A stretch of 9,769 bases of DNA from an uncultured Collinsella sp. (GTDB taxonomy: Bacteria > Actinomycetota > Coriobacteriia > Coriobacteriales > Coriobacteriaceae). A program made the translations under genes and the position numbers. The DNA lies in contig CABQHR010000056.1 in the NCBI GenBank assembly GCA_902463875.1, forward strand, positions 1 through 9,769. Reading direction: 5' to 3'. Shown here piece by piece: positions 1 through 6,547 of the stretch (position 1 is the first letter of the stretch; each line of letters begins with the position of its first letter). Below the pieces are notes generated by a model. The model did not search any database, was not told the origin of the DNA, and was given only the letters and a program-made list of their open reading frames with translations.

Positions 1-389
1 GCCTCCTCGACGGGAGCCTCTGCGGGAGCCTCGGCGGCCTGCTTGGCAGCCTCCTCGGCAAACTTAGCAGCACGCTTAGCCTTCTCGGCAGCCTTAGCCT
101 CAGCGGCGGCCTTGCGAGCGGCCTCGGCCTCAGCAGCCTTGGCGGCCTTGGCAGCCTTGGCCTCCTCAGCCTTCTTGAGCTGGGCGGCAGCGGCGCCACC
201 GAACTTGTCGGCGAAGCGCTGGACGCGTCCACCGGTGTCGACGAACTTCTGCTGGCCGGTGTAGAACGGGTGGCACTCGTTGCAAAGCTCGACCTTCATC
301 TCGGACACGGTAGCGTGCGTCTTGAAGGTGTTGCCGCAGGAGCACGTCACCGTGCACTCGACATACTGGGGATGGATACCCTGCTTCAT
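1..389 (-). CDS. rpmE: 50S ribosomal protein bL31, 3' end outside window
   Basis: This encodes bL31, a zinc-binding protein of the large ribosomal subunit. The start reads [19 protein letters not shown] and the zinc-ribbon cysteines C16, C18, C36 and C39 are all present, so this is the zinc-containing form. The conserved segment [17 protein letters not shown] closes the normal domain at about residue 65. After that comes an Ala/Lys/Glu-rich low-complexity tail of at least 65 residues that is still open at the window edge. Ordinary bL31 proteins are only 65-90 residues long, so the tail is an extension. Such tails on ribosomal proteins occur in Coriobacteriia and probably lie on the ribosome surface. 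The ATG at 389-387 is supported by a Shine-Dalgarno AAGGAG (402-397) with a 7-nt spacer. The gene is transcribed leftwards, away from the island. Confidence 0.95.
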   Translation of the reverse strand, partial: MKQGIHPQYVECTVTCSCGNTFKTHATVSEMKVELCNECHPFYTGQQKFVDTGGRVQRFADKFGGAAAAQLKKAEEAKAAKAAKAAEAEAARKAAAEAKAAEKAKRAAKFAEEAAKQAAEAPAEAPVEE

Positions 390-439
390 GGTAGGACTCC
401 TTATTAGTCAGGCGCTGGTTACCGATCAGCGCATAAGGC

Positions 440-460
440 GTCTTGGTTTCCGACCAAGAC
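440..460 (-). promoter_or_regulatory. Hairpin in the rpmE 5' leader
   Basis: A perfect 8-bp stem (GTCTTGGT / ACCAAGAC) with a 5-nt loop lies about 50 nt upstream of the rpmE start and downstream of the predicted promoter. It has no U-run after it, so it is not an ordinary terminator. Ribosomal protein genes are often autoregulated through structured leaders, and candidate bL31 leaders have been described in several bacterial groups. Autoregulation here is inferred from position and structure only. Confidence 0.5.
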
Positions 461-473
461 AACAAACTCGGCT

Positions 474-502
474 ATGGTACCACGGCACCGCGTGTCCCAC
501 AA
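474..502 (-). promoter_or_regulatory. Predicted rpmE promoter
   Basis: On the minus strand there is a -35-like TTGTGG (502-497), a 17-nt spacer and a -10-like TACCAT (479-474). These match the sigma-70 consensus at 3/6 and 4/6 positions. Transcription would start about 80 nt upstream of rpmE and place the 440-460 hairpin in the mRNA leader. The spacing is ideal but the boxes are weak matches. Confidence 0.4.
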
Positions 503-582
503 AAGGTTCACGGTCTTTTCGGAACGACACGAATCTGACCCGTCGAAACACATCTCCACCGTTCCTTCAACTGGGAAAATGC

Positions 583-615
583 CGTCCCCGGGGCCTGAGA
601 AGGGCCCCGGGGACG
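583..615 (-). terminator. Strong GC hairpin, possible backup terminator
   Basis: A perfect 13-bp inverted repeat (CGTCCCCGGGGCC and its complement) encloses a 7-nt loop. On the minus strand it is followed by the modestly T-rich GGCATTTTCCC, so it could terminate transcripts running leftwards from the peptide operon before they reach rpmE. The T-run is poor, so termination is uncertain. Its right arm overlaps the first bases of the 68-bp repeat, which suggests it belongs to the same structural element. Confidence 0.45.
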
Positions 616-681
616 TTCGACTGACTGCGGGAACGGCCTTTCCGCTCAATGTGTTCGGCTGAGATCGGAAATCAACCAAAC
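614..681. repeat. 68-bp direct repeat, left copy (candidate attL)
   Basis: This is identical to 8242-8309 except at two positions (620 A versus 8248 G; 640 T versus 8268 G). Both copies have the same orientation and lie 7,628 bp apart. The homology stops sharply at both ends: base 682 is T while 8310 is A. The copies enclose the whole cargo plus a recombinase remnant beside the right copy, which is how the att sites of an integrated element look. The motif GTTCGGCTGA occurs twice, 38 bp apart, in the right copy; here the first instance has one change. An alternative is a dispersed intergenic repeat family of the host genome. Confidence 0.8.
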
Positions 682-697
682 TGAACTAGGTTCAGTT
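679..697. repeat. 8-bp palindrome with 3-nt spacer at the left repeat edge
   Basis: AACTGAAC and GTTCAGTT flank TAG. The palindrome starts in the last three bases of the left 68-bp repeat and continues into the island. It is absent at the right copy. It could be a recombinase-related site or a protein-binding site; nothing else identifies it. Confidence 0.5.
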
Positions 698-705
698 GAC
701 ATGGT

Positions 706-742
706 TAAAAACGAGGGGCGACGCTTTTGCGTCACCCCTCGT
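706..742 (-). terminator. Intrinsic terminator of the peptide/ABC operon
   Basis: On the minus strand the sequence folds as ACGAGGGG, one mismatch, GACGC, a 4-nt loop and the complementary arm, followed directly by a T-run (TTTTTAACC). It lies 15 nt past the stop codon of peptide B and fits a classical Rho-independent terminator for the whole leftward operon. Confidence 0.85.
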
Positions 743-756
743 CCCGGCCGGTTGCT

Positions 757-1101
757 TTAGTTGTACACACGGTAGTTACACTTGAACTGGGTTATGTGTC
801 CATAGTTGGAGCGGTACCAACCCGACGTATAGCTGATTGCCTCTGCGCCTAGATAGTCGTAGCCCTTGTTGTAGCGAAGCTGACGGTAGGTCGTGTCGTA
901 CTCCGCTACGTAAAACGTGTCTCCAGAGAAGGCTTTGTACCGGTCCTTAACCGTCGAAGCCATGTACGCGGGTTCGACATCGCCTTTCTCCCCGTTGAGC
1001 GCATAGACGGGTGCCTCGATTCCGCATAAAGCCGTTGCCACGAGGATGGCGTAGACAGCCATGCGCGACGCATTGGACTTCAGCTGTTCAAATAGTTTCA
1101 T
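757..1101 (-). CDS. Small secreted protein (peptide B), paralogue of the protein at 6105-6470
   Basis: This 114-residue protein has a Sec-type signal peptide: K/R-containing start, hydrophobic core MAVYAILVATALCGI, likely cleavage after VYA near residue 35. That leaves a mature domain of about 80 residues rich in Tyr (about 14), with a single Cys, ending CNYRVYN. Its mature part aligns by eye with peptide A: VEP, then V-x-D-x-Y-x-x-[YF] at the same spacing, then SG[HD][ST], then Y-[KR]-x-[IL]-x-Y-x-x-G-Y, and a late QF. The ATG at 1101 is preferred over the upstream GTG at 1110 because GAGGTG lies 6 nt before it. It begins one base after the stop of the fused ABC gene, so translation is probably coupled. 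A bacteriocin-like or signalling role is inferred; no catalytic motif is visible. Confidence 0.75.
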   Translation of the reverse strand: MKLFEQLKSNASRMAVYAILVATALCGIEAPVYALNGEKGDVEPAYMASTVKDRYKAFSGDTFYVAEYDTTYRQLRYNKGYDYLGAEAISYTSGWYRSNYGHITQFKCNYRVYN

Positions 1102-1102
1102 G

Positions 1103-2917
1103 TCATTCACCTCGCTCGTATGTATCGAGGTATTCCTGCTTGAGCGTCTGCGAGGACGACTTGATCTTTTCCACGAGCGTGCCGGCCTCGATGAAGTAGA
1201 ACGAGTTGGTGAGGTCTGCCAGGTCGTCGAGTAGATGGCTTGAAATGAGCACGCTTCGTCCCCGCGCCACCTCGCTGCGCATCGCGTCGCAGGAGGTTTT
1301 CCGCTTTCCCGGATCGAGGCCGTTCAGCGGTTCATCGAGGATGAGGTACGGGCAATCGGTCGATATCGCCATGGCAAGCTTTACCTGCTGCTTCATTCCT
1401 GTCGAGAGTTTACGGGTCGGCTTGTCGAGATATGGGGAGATTCCGAGGGAGCTGCAGAGCGAGTCGATGTCGGCGGCCGATTTCCACGCCTCCCTAACGA
1501 AAGCAAGGTGCTCGAGGGCCGATAGCGTGGGATAGAGATCCGCGCTGCCCGAAGAGCTCAGGTAGACGAGTTCTGCAAATTCGGCTGATCGACGTTGGCA
1601 GATTCCGTCTGCCGCCAGGCTTCCCGAGCGGATGCGGGTGGGAAATTGGCCCGACAGCGCTTCAAGAAGGGTGGTTTTCCCCGAGCCGTTGGGAGCAACG
1701 AGGCCCGCCGCCGTTCCCGGGCTCAGGAAAAGCGACCCGATTGAAAGTATCGTCGTGCTTCCGTATCCCACGCTCGCGTCCAGAAGCTCGAGCCCATGGT
1801 GCTTTTTCGCGGGTCCAGGCTGTTTGGGGGAACGTGTCGCAACGGCGCCGACCGTAAAAAAGACCGCGACGTATGCCAGGGCCACGGCAAGCATCGATGC
1901 GCTGCCTGAACCGGAGCCAATGAATTCTGTCGGGAAGCATCCTACGTAACCCGTTGCCTCGATAGGCGAGAATACGGGCAGTGGCAGGAGCCCGAGCACG
2001 GCATTATGCCCTAGTGCCGAATCGGACAATAACGGGAATGCCGGGGCCGCGACAAGCAGCGCGGAGGTAAGGGGGCCCGCGAGGACGCGCCTCGTTGCGG
2101 TCGATAGGACGGCGGAGCAAACGGATATCAAGGTTCCGCCCGCAAGCAGCGCGAGAAGCAGGGCTGTGAAGACGTTTCCCGCGGTCGTGGTGGTAAGCGC
2201 GCCGTCATGGAAGAAGGCGATCGGGTACCCAATTTGCCCGAAGCCGTTTAGGACCAAGGCGTAAATGCCCCCGGGTGCGAGGCCGGCGAGGAGCATCGCG
2301 GTCCCCGCGACGATTATCGAAAACACGATCTGAATAAGGCGCCGGAATTTGGGCACGGGCGCCTTTGCCGCCAGGGTCCCGGGCCTTGTGGCGCCGAGCA
2401 CGAGTATCGACGAGAGAAGGAAGGGGATGAAGGGAAGGAAAGACGGCGCCGTGGCAATGGCGTAAGGCAGGAAGGAAAGGAATGGCAGGTCGTTTGCGGA
2501 GGCCGGGATATCCGTGATGCCGGAGCTGCTCAGGGCACGGCAATATGCGAGCGCTGCGTCATTGGTCTCTTGGTCTCCCACGATGGACCCGGATTGGAAG
2601 CCTTCGCCCATGAGCGCGTAGTAGCTCTCGGCAGAATCGAGAAAGGCGGCGTCGGTTTGAGCGGCAAGGGCGGCGTTCGCGTATCTTGCAAGCTCAGCGT
2701 CATCTTGCTGCTCTGGCGATAGGTCTGTGCCGCTGGCCTGGGGCGCGCGCGTATTGAATGCGTCGACAAAGCCCTGCATGCCCTGCTTCATAAAGAAGGG
2801 CCCGTAGATGGGTGAATTGAACGCAATGGGGACGGAAAAGGCTGCAGCGAGAACGAGCGTACAAATCCATGCGGCCTTGTCTCTTAGGATCAGTTTGAGA
2901 AGAAGTCGACAGTACAT
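1103..2917 (-). CDS. ABC transporter, permease and ATPase fused in one chain
   Basis: This 604-residue half-transporter has an N-terminal ABC-2 type membrane domain and a C-terminal ATPase. The first helix is at about 16-33, followed by a roughly 110-residue extracytoplasmic stretch (about 40-150). Further helices lie near 155-176, 196-222, 248-272, 283-297 and 341-360. The ATPase spans about 376-604: Walker A APNGSGKTT (408-416), signature LSTGMKQQ (504-511), Walker B YLILDEP (524-530), D-loop GLDP and H-loop H561. The order permease-then-ATPase in one chain is unusual for this family, whose halves are usually separate. A homodimer would make a complete transporter. The permease motif LVLNGFGQIGYPI (221-233) recurs in both halves of the permease at 3816-6038. 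Start ATG at 2917 has AGGTG 7 nt upstream. The substrate is unknown; peptide B export or self-protection is inferred from adjacency. Confidence 0.85.
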   Translation of the reverse strand: MYCRLLLKLILRDKAAWICTLVLAAAFSVPIAFNSPIYGPFFMKQGMQGFVDAFNTRAPQASGTDLSPEQQDDAELARYANAALAAQTDAAFLDSAESYYALMGEGFQSGSIVGDQETNDAALAYCRALSSSGITDIPASANDLPFLSFLPYAIATAPSFLPFIPFLLSSILVLGATRPGTLAAKAPVPKFRRLIQIVFSIIVAGTAMLLAGLAPGGIYALVLNGFGQIGYPIAFFHDGALTTTTAGNVFTALLLALLAGGTLISVCSAVLSTATRRVLAGPLTSALLVAAPAFPLLSDSALGHNAVLGLLPLPVFSPIEATGYVGCFPTEFIGSGSGSASMLAVALAYVAVFFTVGAVATRSPKQPGPAKKHHGLELLDASVGYGSTTILSIGSLFLSPGTAAGLVAPNGSGKTTLLEALSGQFPTRIRSGSLAADGICQRRSAEFAELVYLSSSGSADLYPTLSALEHLAFVREAWKSAADIDSLCSSLGISPYLDKPTRKLSTGMKQQVKLAMAISTDCPYLILDEPLNGLDPGKRKTSCDAMRSEVARGRSVLISSHLLDDLADLTNSFYFIEAGTLVEKIKSSSQTLKQEYLDTYERGE

Positions 2918-3057
2918 TTGGAAGCACCTACGTTCCTCAAAGAATCGTTAGATTAAAAGTAACAGACCGGATGAAGATACGTGCGACGGGGGCGAGGCGA
3001 ATGGCTGAGCGGTATCGATATGCGGGTTCAACGGCATCACATTGGCCACATAGATTT
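2918..3057 (-). other. Intergenic gap inside the operon, no clear signal
   Basis: This 140-nt gap separates the ATPase stop from the fused transporter start and is the longest break in the leftward gene string. No hairpin with a T-run is visible, so read-through transcription is likely. An AT-rich patch around 2945-2965 could hold a weak promoter for the second module, but no convincing pair of -35 and -10 boxes was found. Confidence 0.3.
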
Positions 3058-3810
3058 TTAACTTGCATTTCTACCCGCCCTTTCGTAGAGTCGCCGATAC
3101 GTGCTTAGCGCACCCTCGGCGCGTCCGGCAGGCTTTGCGAAATGGGATCCAGGAGACTTCGGCGCAGCATCATCTTGCGGAATGCTTCTAATGAGCCTCC
3201 CATCCTTCAAAAACAGAATCTCATCGCACAGCCTATCGACCGAATCCAAGATGTGGGATGACATGATGATGCACGTACCAGAATCGGCCAGCTTCCTGAG
3301 AATCTCGGAATGCAAGTCCACCCTGCTGGGGTCGAGCGCGTTCATGGGCTCATCTAATAGAAGGTACCGCGCGCCCGTCGCATACGCAATCGCCAGGGTA
3401 AGCTGCTGCTTCATGCCCTGGCTCAGAGTGCGGATCCTCATCTTCGCGAACTCGCCTATCTGCGTTTGTTCCACTATCTCTTCGATATCGCGAGCATGCG
3501 GCCACATATCGCAAACCATCTTGAGGTGATCTTCCGCACGCAATCCGGGATACAGCAGCGTCCCCTCACCAGGTGCATAGAAGATCATAGAACGGACCTC
3601 TCTCGCACCCGTACCCTGCACCTCATCCAGAACGATACTCCCGTCCACGCGAGGACCCGGCAAACCTGCCATCGCACGCAGCAACGTCGTCTTTCCATGC
3701 CCGTTCGGAGCGACGAGACCGTAGACCGTACCCGGGGCAAACTCAGCGTTCACCGAATCTACGAGCACCTTCTTTCCATAAGAGATCGTCAGCGTTTGAA
3801 GGTCAATCAT
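3058..3810 (-). CDS. ABC transporter ATP-binding protein
   Basis: This cytoplasmic ATPase of about 250 residues powers the adjacent permease. All core motifs are present: Walker A APNGHGKTT, signature LSQGMKQQ, Walker B YLLLDEP, D-loop ALDP and the H-loop SSH. It closely resembles the ATPase domain of the 604-residue fusion (both have GLVAPNG-x-GKTTLL, GMKQQ and DEP-x-N-x-LDP), so the two are paralogues. The ATG at 3810 is chosen because AAAGGGG (3826-3820) lies 9 nt upstream. An ATG three codons earlier at 3819 overlaps the permease stop as ATGA but directly abuts the Shine-Dalgarno. Either way translation is coupled to the permease. The C-terminal 35 residues after the ATPase core are polar and unassigned. 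Confidence 0.93.
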   Translation of the reverse strand: MIDLQTLTISYGKKVLVDSVNAEFAPGTVYGLVAPNGHGKTTLLRAMAGLPGPRVDGSIVLDEVQGTGAREVRSMIFYAPGEGTLLYPGLRAEDHLKMVCDMWPHARDIEEIVEQTQIGEFAKMRIRTLSQGMKQQLTLAIAYATGARYLLLDEPMNALDPSRVDLHSEILRKLADSGTCIIMSSHILDSVDRLCDEILFLKDGRLIRSIPQDDAAPKSPGSHFAKPAGRAEGALSTYRRLYERAGRNAS

Positions 3811-3815
3811 CGAGA

Positions 3816-6038
3816 TCATCCCCTTTCGATCTTTGGAACACTCAGGCGCACCATCAACGGAGATACGGCGCCCAAGACCACCAGCAGAGCGCCCGATGCG
3901 CCGACGACCTCTCCAAAAGGCATCGCGTTCGTCCCTCGCCCAAGGAACCCAATCGTCCCCACCTGGGAAGCGGGATCAAACGAGGCGAATGGAGCCAGCA
4001 GCGCGACGCCCATGCCCACGCTTTCAACATGAGCGCTCAACGAACCCAACACCAAGAGAACCGCGCAAACCATTCCGGTGACAACGGGGTTGCGGCTAAT
4101 CGCTGCTGTCAACGCAGCGACGACGGAAATCACGCCGTATGCCATGACCAGCAACGGGATACTGCACAACACCGCCTCCCCCACCATGGACGTTGTCGAA
4201 GCTCCCGCCCGAATGAGAGCGACGGGATACTCCGATCCACCCGCACCGTTCTTAATCACGGACACAACGACAGCGGGAACCATCGACACCAAAAGCAGCA
4301 CCAAGCCAAGCAGGAGAGCCAGCGCAACAGCCGTCAGAAAACGCACATGCGCTGTTGCGGGGATCTGGAGAACCAGAAGGGAACGACACTGCAGGTGGGT
4401 GCACGCGAGCGATGTGACAACCACGGGCAACAGCAAAAATAAGGAGGGAAGCGCTGCCTGGAGATACGAAAGGAGGATTAATGGGGGCATCTTCGTACTT
4501 AACTCGTAAACCTTGGGGTCCGGCAAGCTCGCGATCGACTCAAGCAGAAGGGCGCGCGCCTCCGCACGAGAAGGAGTCTCCGGCTCGATTCCGATCGATT
4601 GCAGGAGAGTCGCATCTGCCGCGCCCAGCTCACCTCGAGCGCGCTCGTACGTCGCAAGGCTTCGAAACCCCTCCGCAGGCATAGGCGCGTACACGAAACC
4701 CGAAAGAGCATCCCGCATGTCTTCCAGGGCCGCTTTGCCCTCGACGTCCATATTCGCAGCGTTCTGCTCTAGATACCGATCTATTGAACGGAGCTCCCCA
4801 TCCCTATACCGAACAGCGGAAACGTTATCAGCGTCAGGAAACATCTCGACCAGAGCCGGGGCCAGCATCGTCGTCGACATTGCAATCGCGCATACGGCGA
4901 GGGTAGGAGAACGCAGGAGCAGTTTCCCCATCGTTCTTACGTATGCAACGGCGGAGGCACAAGCGCTCGAACGAGTTGCCGTTCTCGATGCAGTGAAGGA
5001 ACCTCTCTCAAGACAAATCGGGGATATCGGGCACGCGCAGCCGCTCTTTCCAGCAACGCAAAGCAGGCTAATTGCCAGCACCTCGATCCCGATTGCGCAT
5101 ACGAGGGCAATCGCGCCACGCTCGAAGCAAAGTCCAGGCAGATTCACTATCTGCGTTGTCGGGTACGGGCTATAGGCGCCGACGGTCAACTCAGTGTTCG
5201 CATACGTAAGGGGATTCAACAGGGCGAACTCACGTAAAGCGATGGATCTTCCGTAATACCCGGGAACCATCGTCACCCCCATCAGGGCACATACGAACAC
5301 GATTCCAAGCGTAGGGTTATTGGCAATCTTCACGGCAAGGTGAACGACAAGCGAGATGAACGCTGCCACCAAGAATTGCAAGATGGCCGTCTGCGCGAAC
5401 ACCAGCCAAGCCGGTTTGATAACCGGAGTCGCATATTGAATGTAGCCTATCGGATAGAACGGCGAGCCCGGGCCATTCTTCACAAGCGCGGCGATTATCC
5501 CTGGAAGATTGATGGCGAGGACGGCAAGCATTGCAAAAACACTCGCCCATACGCTCGATGCAACAAGTCTACCCAGCTCGCCCATCGGTGCCTGGATGAT
5601 GAGCTTTTCACGTTTGTTAAGACGCGCGGCAAGGAACGAGACGGCAACGGCCGTTGCGACCCATAGCAAGTACTCCTTCGATCCGTCATAATAGGTGTAC
5701 TCTCCATCCGATATCTGCAGAAACGGAAGTAGGGGAGAGAGCGGTGCCAAGATAAGACGTCCCGCGGCAAGAGGGTACAGAAGCGCGGGCATGCTTGATG
5801 AAGAGGTATAGACACCGTCCTCCCCCGCATTCACAAGCGCATCCGCATAGGATGCTGACAATTCCTGCTCAACACGGGTTATTCCCGACTCGAGGTATTC
5901 GACCCGTCCGTCGATGCCAGCCGCGCTCCTGAAGACGGGCAGAGCACAAAGAACCATCAACGCAACAACGACAACACAGAGCGACCTGGAGGAGAGAAGC
6001 GACCTAAAGATCGCCTTCGAGATTTTGAGCATATTCAT
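3816..6038 (-). CDS. Double-length ABC-2 type permease
   Basis: This integral membrane protein of about 740 residues is two permease halves in tandem. Each half has one N-terminal helix (about 20-36; 379-397), a long extracytoplasmic loop (about 40-120; 398-515) and five hydrophobic segments (first half near 122-138, 160-186, 211-237, 243-259, 307-328; second half near 520-545, 565-595, 620-645, 652-670, 712-730). The duplication shows in LVKNGPGSPFYPI (185-197) and VIKNGAGGSEYPV (594-606). A Cys- and Ser-rich linker of about 45 residues (around 329-375) joins the halves. With two copies of the ATPase encoded just downstream it would form a full transporter. The reading frame extends upstream to 6104, but the ATG at 6038 has AAGG 6 nt before it and leads straight into a typical amphipathic start. 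It may export or protect against peptide A; related large membrane proteins accompany lactococcin-972-type bacteriocins. Confidence 0.82.
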   Translation of the reverse strand: MNMLKISKAIFRSLLSSRSLCVVVVALMVLCALPVFRSAAGIDGRVEYLESGITRVEQELSASYADALVNAGEDGVYTSSSSMPALLYPLAAGRLILAPLSPLLPFLQISDGEYTYYDGSKEYLLWVATAVAVSFLAARLNKREKLIIQAPMGELGRLVASSVWASVFAMLAVLAINLPGIIAALVKNGPGSPFYPIGYIQYATPVIKPAWLVFAQTAILQFLVAAFISLVVHLAVKIANNPTLGIVFVCALMGVTMVPGYYGRSIALREFALLNPLTYANTELTVGAYSPYPTTQIVNLPGLCFERGAIALVCAIGIEVLAISLLCVAGKSGCACPISPICLERGSFTASRTATRSSACASAVAYVRTMGKLLLRSPTLAVCAIAMSTTMLAPALVEMFPDADNVSAVRYRDGELRSIDRYLEQNAANMDVEGKAALEDMRDALSGFVYAPMPAEGFRSLATYERARGELGAADATLLQSIGIEPETPSRAEARALLLESIASLPDPKVYELSTKMPPLILLSYLQAALPSLFLLLPVVVTSLACTHLQCRSLLVLQIPATAHVRFLTAVALALLLGLVLLLVSMVPAVVVSVIKNGAGGSEYPVALIRAGASTTSMVGEAVLCSIPLLVMAYGVISVVAALTAAISRNPVVTGMVCAVLLVLGSLSAHVESVGMGVALLAPFASFDPASQVGTIGFLGRGTNAMPFGEVVGASGALLVVLGAVSPLMVRLSVPKIERG

Positions 6039-6068
6039 CGCCAACCTTAACCTCATCCAGTCGGAACA

Positions 6069-6097
6069 GAGGGGCCGAACAAAATGCTCGGCCCTTC
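6069..6097 (-). promoter_or_regulatory. Intercistronic hairpin after peptide A
   Basis: A 10-bp stem with one G-T pair (core GGGCCGA / TCGGCCC) and a 9-nt loop starts 7 nt past the peptide A stop, within the 66-nt gap before the permease. No T-run follows, so complete termination is unlikely. Such hairpins can stabilise the upstream message or lower downstream expression, giving more peptide than transporter. That function is inferred. Confidence 0.5.
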
Positions 6098-6104
6098 CTC
6101 GCAT

Positions 6105-6470
6105 CTAGTAGGTGCTATAGACAAATTGCCATTTATCAGTTGTGCCAAGAACACCACAGGAGCACATTGCAGCGAGGCGAGATTCCCTATGATGCGCGGA
6201 TCGGCGATAGCCATTTCGGTAGGAGATCGTCTTGTAAGAGATGTTGAACATCGAGATGCTGTGCCCGCTTACGCCGCGAGGACAGCTGTAGCTCCAGTAG
6301 GTATCGACGACGTCGTCCGTATACCCGAGGGGCTCAACGAGGGCACACTGGCTGCTCTCCTGGGAAGGAGGCATCGGGGTATCCGCAAAAGCGGGGGCTC
6401 CCGGCAGCAACAGACAAAGAGCGAGGCCGAGGAAAACCAAGAGCTTACACGACTTAACAGTACTGAACAT
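6105..6470 (-). CDS. Small secreted Cys-containing protein (peptide A), bacteriocin-like candidate
   Basis: This 121-residue protein has a textbook Sec signal peptide: Lys near the start, core LLVFLGLALCLLLPG, predicted cleavage after PAFA near residue 30. The mature part of about 90 residues has four Cys (SSQCALV, YSCPRG and two in MCSCG), enough for two disulfides, and ends in an aromatic stretch (WQFVYSTY). The segment YWSYSCPRGVSGHS and the aromatic end are reminiscent of lactococcin-972-type bacteriocins, but this is a weak by-eye similarity. It is also a paralogue of the protein at 757-1101. The ATG at 6470 is preferred over the TTG at 6482 because GGAGAGG (6480-6474) fits as its Shine-Dalgarno. 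As first gene of the leftward operon it is followed by its presumed transporter. It has no double-glycine leader, so export is probably through Sec and the ABC system may serve immunity. Confidence 0.75.
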   Translation of the reverse strand: MFSTVKSCKLLVFLGLALCLLLPGAPAFADTPMPPSQESSQCALVEPLGYTDDVVDTYWSYSCPRGVSGHSISMFNISYKTISYRNGYRRSAHHRESRLAAMCSCGVLGTTDKWQFVYSTY

Positions 6471-6473
6471 AAT

Positions 6474-6490
6474 CCTCTCCAATCTAGAGG
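6474..6490 (-). promoter_or_regulatory. Hairpin overlapping the peptide A ribosome binding site
   Basis: In the minus-strand mRNA, CCTCT (6490-6486) can pair with AGAGG (6478-6474) across a 7-nt loop, burying most of the Shine-Dalgarno GGAGAGG of peptide A. The 5-bp stem is weak, so this would damp rather than block initiation. It is a structural observation with inferred function. Confidence 0.3.
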
Positions 6491-6518
6491 GGTTTCGGTT
6501 GCAGCATACTGTGATTAC

Positions 6519-6547
6519 TTGCCGGCAAAGTCAATTTAACATAAACT
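6519..6547 (+). promoter_or_regulatory. Predicted promoter of the DUF2975/HTH pair
   Basis: A -35-like TTGCCG (6519-6524), a 17-nt spacer and a -10-like TAAACT (6542-6547) each match the consensus at 4/6 positions. Transcription would begin about 35 nt upstream of the gene at 6591, which has GGAGG 5 nt before its ATG. For the opposite direction TTGACT (6534-6529) is a good -35, but only a TATGCT at a 20-nt spacing is seen as -10, so the peptide A promoter is less clear and may need an activator. Confidence 0.45.

Noticed and set aside
43..264. Ala/Ser-rich open frame opposite rpmE
   Set aside because: It is the complement of the Ala/Lys-rich bL31 tail; low complexity keeps the frame open and there is no start signal.
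474..662. Plus-strand small open frames between rpmE and the island
   Set aside because: They cross the rpmE promoter, the 13-bp hairpin and the repeat, and lack Shine-Dalgarno sequences and recognisable features.
419..679. Coding frame through the left repeat, with a matching stretch (VDFRSQPNTLSG) in the right copy
   Set aside because: The two frames agree only inside the 68-bp DNA repeat and diverge fully outside it. The differences are two bases, no family is recognised and no ribosome binding site is seen, so DNA-level repetition explains it.
614..681. Repeat as part of a tRNA or other RNA gene used as attachment site
   Set aside because: I could not fold either copy into a cloverleaf, and no tRNA-like arms or CCA-type end are visible.
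3816..6104. Longer permease start at 6104
   Set aside because: It directly abuts the peptide A stop without a Shine-Dalgarno and would translate through the intercistronic hairpin into an atypical N-terminus. The ATG at 6038 has better support.
6105..6482. TTG start at 6482 for peptide A
   Set aside because: It lies within the Shine-Dalgarno region itself; the ATG at 6470 has GGAGAGG at good spacing and leads directly into the signal peptide.
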